Shown: piece by piece, positions 18,008 to 26,044 of the stretch
Numbering within the stretch: position 1 is the stretch's first letter
Layout of the letters: each line of letters starts with the position of its first letter
Origin: Gracilimonas sp031581265
GTDB lineage: Bacteria > Bacteroidota > Rhodothermia > Balneolales > Balneolaceae
Assembly: GCF_031581265.1 (NCBI RefSeq)
Contig: NZ_JAVLBQ010000018.1
Coordinates: 1-57,660, forward strand
Direction of reading: 5' to 3'
Length of the DNA: 57,660 nt
The notes under the pieces: generated by a model
Database searches by the model: none
Seen by the model: the letters and a program-made list of their open reading frames with translations, nothing else
Told to the model about the DNA's origin: nothing
Translations under genes and position numbers: made by a program

Positions 18008-19289
18008 ATTGATCCAGTTTTCTATATAAAGTTCGTTCACTCACGCCTAAGGTTTCTGAAGCTTTTCTTCGGTTGCCATCAAATCTATTCAGGGCCTGTT
18101 GAATCAGAAATTTTTCAGCCTCTTCAATTGAGGGAATTTCATCATTTTCAAAAAACTGAGACAGCTCATTTTCATCTGCGGTATCAATATCAGAATCACC
18201 GGGCATAGATTGCATACCAAGAGTAGCATGGTCGTCAAGATTCACATTTACACCCGCAACGTCAGATTTATCAACTTCATCACGTATAGAAGCCGGCAAT
18301 GCTTTCACATTATTCGGAGAGAAAGTTGAATATAGAAAATTGGCAAACATTTTTTTTACGTCAGCAATATCATTTCGCAGTTCAACCAGCGCGCGATAAA
18401 CTAATTCCCGGTCTTTTTTATCAAAATCACTGCCTGTACCAAAAGAATCATGTTGAGCTTTGCTTCCATCAGCTACCATAGGCAAGTTATCAGCACTGCC
18501 TTCATGTTGACGGCCTTTTAAGTATTTCTTGAGCTTATCCTTGTCAATAAACTGTGATTTCTCTAATACGACCAGTTGCTCGGCTACATTTTTAAGCTCC
18601 CTGATATTACCGGGCCATCGGTAAGAAATTAGCAATTCCCGGGCTTCATCAGAAAATCCTTTAAAAACCGAATCGTATTTTGCAGAATATTCTTCTACAA
18701 ACTTCCTGAAAATAGGAATGATATCTTCTTGTCGATCCCGCAGAGGTGGTAATTTAATTTGTACGGTATCTAATCGGTAATACAAGTCCTCCCTAAAATC
18801 ACCATCTTGAACCATCTGCCAAAGATCCTGATTGGTAGCGGCAATCACCCTTACATCGGTGGTTTGAACTTTACTGGATCCGACTCGGAAAAACTCACCA
18901 TTTTCAAGAACACGAAGTAATTTAACTTGCACATTTTTTGGGGTATCACCAATTTCATCCAAGAAAATGGTACCCCCATCGGCTTTCTCGAAGTATCCTT
19001 CTCTTGAAACTTCAGCACCGGTAAAAGCGCCTTTTTCGTGCCCAAAAAGTTCACTTTCAATAATCCCTTCCGGTATAGCACCACAGTTAACAATCACAAG
19101 GTTATTTCGGCTTCTATGGCTCATAGCATGTATTGCGCGAGCCGTTACATCTTTACCAACTCCACTTTCACCTTGTAATGTTACGGTGATGTCTGTTTTA
19201 GCCACCTGCATGATCTTATCAATAACCTGCCGCATGGCCTCAGACTTGCCGAGTAACCCATATTGTTCTTGAAAAACTTCGCGATCCAT
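17994..19289 (-). CDS. Sigma-54-dependent transcriptional activator lacking a receiver domain
   Basis: A 431-residue bacterial enhancer-binding protein. It begins almost directly with the AAA+ domain: Walker A GESGVGKD (41-47) and the sigma-54 contact loop GAFTGA (87-92). Further landmarks are the DEIGDTPKNVQVKLLRVLE segment, the R-fingers and WPGNIRELKN. A non-conserved linker (about 255-385) follows, and a Fis-type helix-turn-helix closes the protein (RRKASETLGVSERTLYRKL). There is no receiver, GAF or PAS domain, so its activity must be set by expression, by the linker or by partner proteins. It overlaps lptE, hinting that it has a role in envelope gene control. Confidence 0.93.
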   Translation of the reverse strand: MDREVFQEQYGLLGKSEAMRQVIDKIMQVAKTDITVTLQGESGVGKDVTARAIHAMSHRSRNNLVIVNCGAIPEGIIESELFGHEKGAFTGAEVSREGYFEKADGGTIFLDEIGDTPKNVQVKLLRVLENGEFFRVGSSKVQTTDVRVIAATNQDLWQMVQDGDFREDLYYRLDTVQIKLPPLRDRQEDIIPIFRKFVEEYSAKYDSVFKGFSDEARELLISYRWPGNIRELKNVAEQLVVLEKSQFIDKDKLKKYLKGRQHEGSADNLPMVADGSKAQHDSFGTGSDFDKKDRELVYRALVELRNDIADVKKMFANFLYSTFSPNNVKALPASIRDEVDKSDVAGVNVNLDDHATLGMQSMPGDSDIDTADENELSQFFENDEIPSIEEAEKFLIQQALNRFDGNRRKASETLGVSERTLYRKLDQYGLD

Positions 19290-19426
19290 ATTGTCTTATA
19301 CTGTTGTTAAAGCCTGATTTGTGTGTGAATTTAAGTGTTCAGGCTACTGCTTACTTGATACTGTCAGAATGACGTAAGTTAACGATTCTAAGCTTAGTAA
19401 GTAAACGTAAAGTAGGGTAAAAATAT

Positions 19427-19909
19427 TTACTGTTTGATCAGTTCTGTGGCATGCTCAACAGGTATGGAACGAGTTTCCTTAAATGTTGAAAGGACAAGAT
19501 TTGACCTTGTTTTACTCACACCCTGCCAAGCTTGAATACGTGAGAGTAAACTCTCAAATGAACCGGTGTTTTTAGTTCTAACTTTGAGAAAGTGAGACCC
19601 GTCTCCGGTAATGGAATGGCACTCCAGTATTTCGACTTCTTCCTCAGCATTTTCAACAAAGTTTTGGTAATTCTCTGAACCGTCTACCTGAACAAAAATG
19701 AATGCGGTAATATCGAAATGAAACTTTTTACTATTCAGAATAGCCTTATAACCTTCAATTAAACCCCGTTCTTCTAATTTCTTCATTCGCTCCGAAACAG
19801 AGGGCACGGAAAGGTTGACAATTTCAGCGATGGTATTTCGCTGAGCACGTCCGTGCTTTTGTAAGTGATTTAGGATAGCAAGATCGGTATCATCTAATAA
19901 ATGACTCAT
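19427..19909 (-). CDS. Lrp/AsnC-family transcriptional regulator
   Basis: A 160-residue DNA-binding regulator. The N-terminal winged helix-turn-helix (LDDTDLAILNHLQKHGRAQ...SVSERMKKLEERGLI) is followed by an RAM-type ligand/oligomerisation domain (about 65-150, GDGSHFLKVRTKNTGSFESLL). It probably responds to an amino acid and forms octamers, as known family members do. It is encoded alone on the minus strand, about 195 bases divergent from serS, so it could act on either promoter. The target is not evident. Confidence 0.92.
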   Translation of the reverse strand: MSHLLDDTDLAILNHLQKHGRAQRNTIAEIVNLSVPSVSERMKKLEERGLIEGYKAILNSKKFHFDITAFIFVQVDGSENYQNFVENAEEEVEILECHSITGDGSHFLKVRTKNTGSFESLLSRIQAWQGVSKTRSNLVLSTFKETRSIPVEHATELIKQ

Positions 19910-20057
19910 AATTTTATGTAATTAACCTAAAAATTCTTTGAATGTTGGATTATAGCTTTAATTATTTAGGCTGTCAACTGAGAAAATGATTCTTAGAATC
20001 AAATTATTAGACAAGTGATTTCAACAAAAAATCTTCAACAAAAACGGGAATACCTCT

Positions 20058-20065
20058 TATCTTTG
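20058..20065 (+). promoter_or_regulatory. Possible promoter -7 box upstream of serS
   Basis: TATCTTTG matches the Bacteroidota -7 consensus TAnnTTTG exactly and sits 38 bases before the serS start. I do not see a convincing TTTG box at the expected distance upstream, so the call is tentative. Confidence 0.35.
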
Positions 20066-20103
20066 GAGTCTGAAATTTATTACAAACACAGACTCAAAAA
20101 AGA

Positions 20104-21372
20104 ATGCTTGACATTAATTACATAAGGGAAAATCGTGGACAGGTAGAGAAGGCCATCATTAACAAAGGTGAAGAAGATGCCTCTGTAGTAGAAAAGGTTA
20201 TAGCAGCCGATGAAGCATGGAGGACTAAGGTTCATAAGGGAGATATGCTGCGTAGCGAAAGCAATACCAAATCGAGCAAGATCGGTGAGTTGATGGGCAA
20301 GGGGGAAAAAGAAAAAGCCCAGGCTATTATTAAGGAAACATCTGCCATGAAAGAGCAGATTAAGGAGATTGAAGAAGAAGTTAAAAGCCTCAGGGCTGAA
20401 AGAGATACCCTGTTATTGAAAATTCCCAACGTACCCCATCCAAGTGTTCCCGTGGGTTCTACTGAAGAGGATAACGAAACGTTTAAGACTTGGGGAGAAC
20501 CGGATGAGAGCGAATGGAAAAAACCACACTGGGAACTAACCGAACGACATGGATGGGTAGATTTCGAACGTGGGGTTAAAGTAACCGGAGCCGGATTCCC
20601 TTTTTATGTAGGTCCGGTAGCACAATTACAAAGGGCCTTAATAAATTATTTTATAAATGAGGCTTCTAAAACGGGGTACACAGAACTGCAAGCTCCATAT
20701 TTTGTAAATGAAGATTCCGCTCGGGGAACCGGCCAAATTCCTGATAAGGAAGACATGATGTATGTAATTCCCCGGGATGAATTTTTCACCATTCCCACAG
20801 CCGAAGTTCCTGTAACGAATTTTCACAGAGATGAGATTATCGAAAAGAAGGAGCTGCCTTTAAAGTATGTATGTCATACCCCATGTTGGAGAAGAGAAGC
20901 CGGGTCTTATGGAAAAGATGTAAGAGGTTTGAATAGGCTACATCAGTTTGATAAGGTAGAGTTAGTCAAAATTGTGAAGCCGGAAGATTCTTATGATGAG
21001 CTTGAAAGCCTCAGGAAGCATGCCGAATCTTTATTGGAGGCACTTGAGCTGCCTTACCGCACGCTCCTTATGTGTACCGGTGATATGGGCTTTACCCAAA
21101 GTAAAAAGTATGATTTAGAAGTTTGGAGTCCCGGACAAAAGCGGTGGCTGGAGGTAAGCTCTTGCTCTAATTTTGAAAGTTTCCAGGCTCGCAGAATGCA
21201 GTTGCGCTACCGTAAAGATGAAAAGGAAATCGAAATCTTGCACACCCTAAATGGGTCGGGATTGGCTTTACCCAGAGTCGTTTCAGCTATTTTGGAAGCG
21301 TACGAAGAGGAGAATGGAAAAGTAAGAGTACCGGAAGTGCTGAAACCATTTTTTGGGCGAGACTATCTGTGA
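20104..21372 (+). CDS. serS: Seryl-tRNA synthetase
   Basis: Charges tRNA-Ser with serine (class II synthetase). The 422 residues start with the family's long antiparallel coiled-coil arm (about 30-105). A catalytic core follows, with motif 2 around CWRREAGSYGKDVRGLNRLHQF and motif 3 NGSGLALPRVVSAILEAYEE. The Thr-x-Glu substrate loop is visible as FFTIPTAEVPVTN. Length and motifs are normal. It is a single-gene unit on the plus strand. Confidence 0.98.
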   Translation: MLDINYIRENRGQVEKAIINKGEEDASVVEKVIAADEAWRTKVHKGDMLRSESNTKSSKIGELMGKGEKEKAQAIIKETSAMKEQIKEIEEEVKSLRAERDTLLLKIPNVPHPSVPVGSTEEDNETFKTWGEPDESEWKKPHWELTERHGWVDFERGVKVTGAGFPFYVGPVAQLQRALINYFINEASKTGYTELQAPYFVNEDSARGTGQIPDKEDMMYVIPRDEFFTIPTAEVPVTNFHRDEIIEKKELPLKYVCHTPCWRREAGSYGKDVRGLNRLHQFDKVELVKIVKPEDSYDELESLRKHAESLLEALELPYRTLLMCTGDMGFTQSKKYDLEVWSPGQKRWLEVSSCSNFESFQARRMQLRYRKDEKEIEILHTLNGSGLALPRVVSAILEAYEEENGKVRVPEVLKPFFGRDYL

Positions 21373-21450
21373 TTTATAAAGTGATATGTAATGAAGTATT
21401 CCTGAACTTTAAATTTTGCGATTAAACTACTTCTTTACTTATCACTTCTT
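21373..21450. repeat. Long-hairpin repeat, family B (copy 1)
   Basis: AAGTGATATGTAATGAAGTA (from about 21380) is followed by its near-perfect inverted partner ending at about 21447 (TACTTCTTTACTTATCACTT), giving about 18 of 20 pairing positions. A very similar element lies at 21711-21803. Copy 1 lies just after serS, and its right arm encodes the last residues of the small gene at 21435-21641. Confidence 0.7.
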
Positions 21451-21641
21451 TTTGATAACCAAACCACGCCCCAAACTATACCAACTAATGCCAGGGCAAT
21501 TCCAAATCCACCCAAAAAGGCATATAGCAAGTAAGGGATGATAAGGCTAATAACAATTCCGGTGATGGCTTTAAGAGGAGCTGCTGCAATGGCAGAGGCA
21601 CTTAGGAATGAACTTATGAGTCGTGCAAGTCGTGCAAACAT
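21435..21641 (-). CDS. Small membrane protein of unknown function
   Basis: A 68-residue hydrophobic protein. The first 25 residues are amphipathic and Ala/Ser-rich (ARLARLISSFLSAS). Residues about 27-62 form one long or two short membrane helices (IVISLIIPYLLYAFLGG, GIALALVGIVWGVVWLS), and a positively charged tail follows (KRSDK). It sits between two copies of the family B hairpin, and the last six codons lie in one hairpin arm. It is not recognisable as a known family. It could be a genuine small membrane protein or a spurious frame; the strong hydrophobic pattern favours real. Confidence 0.55.
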   Translation of the reverse strand: MFARLARLISSFLSASAIAAAPLKAITGIVISLIIPYLLYAFLGGFGIALALVGIVWGVVWLSKRSDK

Positions 21642-21710
21642 ATTGATTGGTGATTTATTTGTGGGATTGTTTCCCTACGCACTATAGCACTAAAAGATTC
21701 AAAAGGTAAA

Positions 21711-21803
21711 TAGTGATGAAGTTATAAAGTGATGAAGTATTCCTTAAAATAAATTCTCTGATTTAATCTACTTTATCACTTCATCACTCATCACCTCATT
21801 ACT
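21711..21803. repeat. Long-hairpin repeat, family B (copy 2)
   Basis: AGTGATGAAG...AAAGTGATGAAGTATTCCT at the left pairs with TACTTTATCACTTCATCACTCATCAC at the right. It resembles the element at 21373-21450 in both arms and in the AAGTATTCCT(T/G) junction. It ends at the dusB stop codon, so it may also act as a 3' structure for the dusB transcript. A looser stretch of the same GTGATAAAGTGAT type occurs at about 49566-49600. Confidence 0.65.
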
Positions 21804-22792
21804 TAAGCAACGGCATGAATCTCCGTTTCATCAAAATTGTAGAGCAGCTCCAGGATTGGATCCATTTCATCATGCTTCATGATTTCCATGCGTAAATTTT
21901 TCCCATTTCTTACGCCTTTTAGATACTGTCCATAATGCTTCTTCATAATGATAACGCCATATCTTTCTCCTTGATGCTTCACCGATAGACGAAGTTGCTC
22001 TGCACAAACTTCAATACGTTCCTGAACGGTTGGTTCAGGTAGCAGCTCACCGGTTTCGAGGTAGTGACGGGTTCGTTCAAATATCCAGGGATTGCCAATA
22101 GCACCTCGACCAATCATCACCCCATCCACTCCGGTTTCTTCAAACATTTTTTTAGCTAATTCGGGAGAAGTTACATCACCATTTCCTATGATTGGGATTT
22201 CGAGTCCGGGAGTATTTTTAAGCTTTTTGAGCCATTCCCAACGTGCATCTCCTTTATACTTTTGAGCCCTTGTTCTGGCATGAACGGTCAGTGCTTTAAC
22301 ACCCAATTTTTGCAGCATCAGAGCCACTTCCTGAATTTTGATGGTGCTGTCGTCCCAACCAAGTCTTGTTTTTACCGTAACGGGCTTATTTTCAACAGCA
22401 TCAACCACGGTTCCTGCCATACGCTCCATCATGGCCAAGTCTTTAAGACATCCGGCTCCGGCTCCTTTTTTGACAATCTTATAGACCGGACATCCGAAAT
22501 TGATATCAACCACATCGGGATTATTATTTTCAGCTACCTTAGCTGCCCCTTCCATAGCTTCTTCTCTGCCTCCAAAAATTTGAACACCAAATGGACGCTC
22601 CATTTCATCAAAATCCATTTTGTGCATGGCGGCGTCAGCGTCACGAATGATGGCTTCTGAGCTTATAAATTCGGTAAATACGATGTCTGCACCTTTTCGC
22701 CTGCAAATTTGACGAAACGGGGAATCGGTAACATCCTCCATAGGAGCGAGAAAAAGAGGCTGATCCGGTAATGTTATTGGACCGATGTTCAT
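21803..22792 (-). CDS. dusB: tRNA-dihydrouridine synthase B
   Basis: FMN enzyme that reduces a uridine in tRNA to dihydrouridine. The 329 residues show a TIM barrel: LAPMEDVTDSPFRQICR at the start, the catalytic-Cys motif NFGCPV with KKGAGAGCL nearby, KTRLGWDDS, the HARTRAQ motif, GNGDVTSPE and GVMIGRGAIGNPWIF. Length and motifs fit DusB. It is in a lone minus-strand unit; the hsp20 gene upstream has its own terminator. Confidence 0.95.
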   Translation of the reverse strand: MNIGPITLPDQPLFLAPMEDVTDSPFRQICRRKGADIVFTEFISSEAIIRDADAAMHKMDFDEMERPFGVQIFGGREEAMEGAAKVAENNNPDVVDINFGCPVYKIVKKGAGAGCLKDLAMMERMAGTVVDAVENKPVTVKTRLGWDDSTIKIQEVALMLQKLGVKALTVHARTRAQKYKGDARWEWLKKLKNTPGLEIPIIGNGDVTSPELAKKMFEETGVDGVMIGRGAIGNPWIFERTRHYLETGELLPEPTVQERIEVCAEQLRLSVKHQGERYGVIIMKKHYGQYLKGVRNGKNLRMEIMKHDEMDPILELLYNFDETEIHAVA

Positions 22793-22916
22793 TTTATAAA
22801 GAGAGATTATTTAAAATTTTTAGAGTCTTAAAGATACAGATTTTAGTTCCATTTTTTAATCTGAAAAGTAAAATCGAAGTTTGCTTAGAATTTAAGACGA
22901 TTTAAGATCAACAAAT

Positions 22917-22945
22917 AAAAAAGCCGCGGTAAACGCGGCTTTTTC
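22917..22945 (-). terminator. Terminator downstream of hsp20
   Basis: AAAAAGCCGCG pairs with CGCGGCTTTTT around a 5-base loop. It lies 30 bases past the hsp20 stop. A and T runs on both sides make it work in either direction. Confidence 0.85.
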
Positions 22946-22975
22946 ATGTCAAACTTAAACCTGTACTACAGATGG

Positions 22976-23434
22976 TCAGTTTACTTTAATTCTTTTTGCT
23001 GCTTTATCCTTCACTTTAGGAATGGTGACATTGAGGACACCATTTTCATAGTTAGCAGCAATTTTATCATGATCTACAATATCACCGGGAAGAGGAAGTG
23101 ATCGGCTGAATTTACCGAATCTGCTTTCAACTCGATGATATCTGCGTCCATTTTCTTCTTTCTGCATCTTACGTTCACCGCTGATGGTTAGAACACCGGA
23201 ATTAAAGGTGATTTCAATGTCATCTTTATTCATTCCGGGTAAAGCAGCAGAAATTTCAAATTCAGTATCTGTCTCATACACATTTAATTCAGGTATGAAA
23301 CCAGATGTAGTTGTTCTTGGCCAATTCAACGCGTCCTCAAAAACCTCATCAATCCAATTAGAAATTTTAAGAGGTGAGGTAGTTGTGTTTTCATTCCAAA
23401 GAGTTGGAGTATTTGATTTTGTTCGCATTAACAT
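22976..23434 (-). CDS. Hsp20/alpha-crystallin small heat-shock protein
   Basis: ATP-independent chaperone that holds unfolding proteins. The 152 residues contain an N-terminal variable arm and an alpha-crystallin domain (about 45-140). Landmarks are FEISAALPGMNKDDIEITFN, VLTISGERK, FSRSLPLP and YENGVLNVTIPK. A C-terminal RIKVN provides a weak I-x-I/V tail. A strong AGGAGG sits 8 bases before the ATG. A second ATG two codons in is possible but less well spaced. A candidate promoter lies 36-65 bases upstream. It is monocistronic with its own terminator. Confidence 0.95.
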   Translation of the reverse strand: MLMRTKSNTPTLWNENTTTSPLKISNWIDEVFEDALNWPRTTTSGFIPELNVYETDTEFEISAALPGMNKDDIEITFNSGVLTISGERKMQKEENGRRYHRVESRFGKFSRSLPLPGDIVDHDKIAANYENGVLNVTIPKVKDKAAKRIKVN

Positions 23435-23442
23435 AGGTTTGT

Positions 23443-23448
23443 CCTCCT
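23443..23448 (-). promoter_or_regulatory. Strong Shine-Dalgarno sequence of hsp20
   Basis: AGGAGG on the minus strand with 8-base spacing fixes the hsp20 start at 23434. Most other genes here have weak or no such sites, so this is notable. Confidence 0.75.
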
Positions 23449-23469
23449 TTTAAATAGTTATTAGTTATT

Positions 23470-23499
23470 CAAAGATCATCGGGTTTTACCCAAATCAAC
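23470..23499 (-). promoter_or_regulatory. Candidate hsp20 promoter (GTTG-N18-GATCTTTG)
   Basis: On the minus strand, GATCTTTG (23470-23477) matches TAnnTTTG in all fixed positions but the first. GTTG (23496-23499) lies 18 bases upstream, close to the Bacteroidota -33/-7 layout. This would leave a leader of about 30 bases. I saw no CIRCE element. Confidence 0.35.
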
Positions 23500-23843
23500 A
23501 CGAATGTTGACACTTTTGTAAATACAAATTCTGTGCCAAATTGGTAGCTATAAATTGCGAGCTGACAATTTTTTTGCTGGTGAATTACAAAATGACAATT
23601 AAGTTTGAAAATTCGGCATAGTGAATTCAGTAAATATGAAATATTGGTCTCTATGATGTTCAATTAAATTATCTAAAAGAGATGAACCCATTTATCTGAT
23701 AATCAACAATCATTTTATAGTGCTCTACACTTCAGCCAGTGCCTAAATTTTGGAACTTCTCTTTAGCCATTTCGCTGTTTTAAGCTTATATTTTCTGCCA
23801 CTTACTCACTCGCATATTAAATTTTAAAAAGGGAAAAATAATT
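23500..23843. other. Non-coding region between hsp20 and the aldolase gene
   Basis: About 340 bases, AT-rich, with no credible gene. It holds the two divergent promoters. TATATTTT at about 23790, about 50 bases before the aldolase start, is a possible -7 box. No repeat element was seen here. Confidence 0.5.
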
Positions 23844-24920
23844 ATGTCACTTGGAATAAAAAGCATCGAAGAACTTCTGGGAGATGAAGCTTCAGATCTT
23901 CTTAATCATAAATGTAAAACCATTAGTACCGACCGGTTGTCAAAACCCTCACCCAGCTATGTAGATGATGTCTGGTATCACTCTGACCGCAGTAGTCGGG
24001 TTCTGGCAAACCTTCAAAGACTACTTGATAATGGTCGCTTAGGCGGTACCGGGTATATGTCGATTTTACCTGTTGATCAGGGTATTGAACATTCAGCGGG
24101 AGCTTCTTTTGCAAAAAATCCGGACTACTTTGATCCTGAGAATATCGTGAAGCTGGCTATTGAAGCCGGTTGTAATGCAGTAGCTTCCACCTTTGGAGTG
24201 CTTGCTGCCGTTTCAAGAAAATTTGCACACAAAATTCCTTTTGTAGTTAAAATCAACCATAACGAACTGCTGACCTATCCCAATAATTACGATCAAATTA
24301 TGTTTGGCAGCATCGACAAAGCTTTTGATATGGGAGCTGCTGCTGTAGGGGCAACCATTTATTTCGGTTCTGAAGAATCTAACCGACAGATTCAGGAAGT
24401 AGCTGAGGCTTTTGAATATGCCCATCAGTTAGGAATGGCTACCATTCTTTGGTGCTATACCCGAAACAGTGCTTTTAAAGTAGATGGCGTTGATTATCAT
24501 TCTTCTGCAGACTTAACAGGTCAGGCGAATCACCTTGGTGTGACGTTAGGGGCTGATATCATCAAGCAGAAGCAGCCAACAAATAACGGTGGGTATAAAG
24601 CCCTCAATTCCGGCGATTCCAGCTATGGAAAATTGGACGAGCGTATCTATACGGAACTTTCCTCTGATCATCCCATTGATTTGACCCGCTACCAGGTAGC
24701 AAATTGTTTTATGGGGCGGGCAGGCCTGATAAACTCAGGTGGAGCATCAGGATCAAACGATTTTGCTGATGCGGTTAAAACAGCCATCATTAATAAAAGA
24801 GCCGGTGGAATGGGACTCATAAGCGGTCGTAAAGCATTCCAGCGCCCACTTAAAGAAGGCATAAAACTTCTGAACATGATTCAGGATGTTTACCTCAATG
24901 ACGAAATTACACTTGCATAA
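23844..24920 (+). CDS. fbaB: Class I fructose-bisphosphate aldolase (FbaB/DhnA type)
   Basis: Cleaves fructose-1,6-bisphosphate to triose phosphates, or runs in reverse in gluconeogenesis, by a Schiff-base lysine without metal. The 358 residues match the archaeal/FbaB branch. Visible segments are MSILPVDQGIEHSAGASF, FVVKINHNELL, GAAAVGATIYFGSEES, ATILWCYTRNSAFK, and LGADIIKQKQP, the region that carries the lysine. RAGGMGLISGRKAFQRP closes the phosphate site. An AAAGGG lies 12 bases before the ATG. A terminator follows directly. Confidence 0.93.
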   Translation: MSLGIKSIEELLGDEASDLLNHKCKTISTDRLSKPSPSYVDDVWYHSDRSSRVLANLQRLLDNGRLGGTGYMSILPVDQGIEHSAGASFAKNPDYFDPENIVKLAIEAGCNAVASTFGVLAAVSRKFAHKIPFVVKINHNELLTYPNNYDQIMFGSIDKAFDMGAAAVGATIYFGSEESNRQIQEVAEAFEYAHQLGMATILWCYTRNSAFKVDGVDYHSSADLTGQANHLGVTLGADIIKQKQPTNNGGYKALNSGDSSYGKLDERIYTELSSDHPIDLTRYQVANCFMGRAGLINSGGASGSNDFADAVKTAIINKRAGGMGLISGRKAFQRPLKEGIKLLNMIQDVYLNDEITLA

Positions 24921-24936
24921 AGTGTAGCATAATTTG

Positions 24937-24976
24937 AACAGCCTTACGGTAAATTCCGTAGGGCTGTTTTATTTTT
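24937..24976 (+). terminator. Terminator of the aldolase gene
   Basis: AACAGCC-TTACGG pairs with CCGTA-GGGCTGTT and is followed by TTTATTTTT, just after the stop codon at 24920. Confidence 0.85.
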
Positions 24977-24999
24977 GCCCACCCCGTTAGCACTACTAT

Positions 25000-26043
25000 T
25001 TGAGCGAATCAAAAGCACATATCGAGCGCCCTCAATCTTTAGTTTCCAGAAAATACCTGATTATTTCTGTCAGCTTAAGCTTGCTGACTATGGCCGGTGT
25101 CATCTATTGGACTTATACACCGGGTGTTCTCGAGCATTTGGCTCCCAAAAGGTTACCGGGTCTGGTTATAGCGGTAGTTGTATCCTTGCTTAGAGTTTGG
25201 TTTTCTGCAGCTAAAATTCGCTTTCTGTCTGAACGAAAACTCAGTTGGTTAGCTTCGATTCGAGTTGTTTTAGCTTGGGATTTTACTTCAGCGGTCACTC
25301 CATCTACAATAGGAGGGGCACCTATGGCCACCTATGCTATGACCAAAGAAGGACTTAAACTCGGTGATTCGGGGGCTATTATTCTTTATGGTGTTTTATT
25401 GGATCAACTGTGGTTTGCGATGGCGATACCCATATTACTTTTTGCGGGGATTTTTTATGAGGTAGTTCCGGCAGAAATTGGCTTGGTGGGTGATGTTTCG
25501 ATGGGGCTGCTTTATGTAGCCTTGTTGAGTTATGCAAGTGTTTTGGCATACGGGGTTTTGATAAATCCCGGTGCCATAAAGAAGGTGGTAAAATTTGTGT
25601 TTAAGTTGCCGATACTGCGTAGGATGGGGGATAAAATTGAAATTGAAGCCGATAATCTTGAAAAGTATGCCCATCAACTCCGTAAAAAACCATTCAGTTT
25701 TTTAGCCAAAGCATTTTTTCTCTCAACAATGTCGTGGTTAATGAGAATTGCACTGCCAACCATTGTAGTTCTCAGTTTGCTCCCTGCCCCTGAAGTACTA
25801 TCAGTTCTTAGAAGTTTGGCTATGAATCTGGCATTCTTGGTTGTCCCAACTCCCGGTGGAAGTGGTGGCGTAGAAGGGCTGTTTGTGCTATTTCAGGGAC
25901 CATTGATTTCAAGGGAGGGCTTTGTTGGACTGGCAGTATTTTTATGGAGAATTATCAGCTACTATATTAGTGTCGGCTTAGGAATTATGGCTACCACTTG
26001 GTACGTAAATCAAAAAGTAGTTGAAATAAAAGATCAGGATTGA
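25000..26043 (+). CDS. Flippase-like integral membrane protein (LPG-synthase TM / UPF0104 family)
   Basis: A 347-residue inner-membrane protein with about eight predicted hydrophobic helices. The family signature PTPGGSGGVEGLF lies near residue 285 and a DFTSAVTPSTIGGAPMATY segment near 95. Relatives include the flippase half of MprF and other lipid-handling proteins, so a lipid or polyprenyl-linked substrate is likely. The start is a TTG; no ATG precedes the first membrane helix. radA follows after a single base, so the two are co-translated. It could serve the glycolipid genes further right, but nothing proves this. Confidence 0.85.
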   Translation: MSESKAHIERPQSLVSRKYLIISVSLSLLTMAGVIYWTYTPGVLEHLAPKRLPGLVIAVVVSLLRVWFSAAKIRFLSERKLSWLASIRVVLAWDFTSAVTPSTIGGAPMATYAMTKEGLKLGDSGAIILYGVLLDQLWFAMAIPILLFAGIFYEVVPAEIGLVGDVSMGLLYVALLSYASVLAYGVLINPGAIKKVVKFVFKLPILRRMGDKIEIEADNLEKYAHQLRKKPFSFLAKAFFLSTMSWLMRIALPTIVVLSLLPAPEVLSVLRSLAMNLAFLVVPTPGGSGGVEGLFVLFQGPLISREGFVGLAVFLWRIISYYISVGLGIMATTWYVNQKVVEIKDQD

Positions 26044-26044
26044 A

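Noticed and set aside
22262..22660. 132-codon antisense frame in dusB
   Set aside because: Shadow frame. The DusB reading has all catalytic motifs.
22800..23500. CIRCE-type heat-shock operator near hsp20
   Set aside because: I looked for TTAGCACTC-N9-GAGTGCTAA around the gene and found no match.
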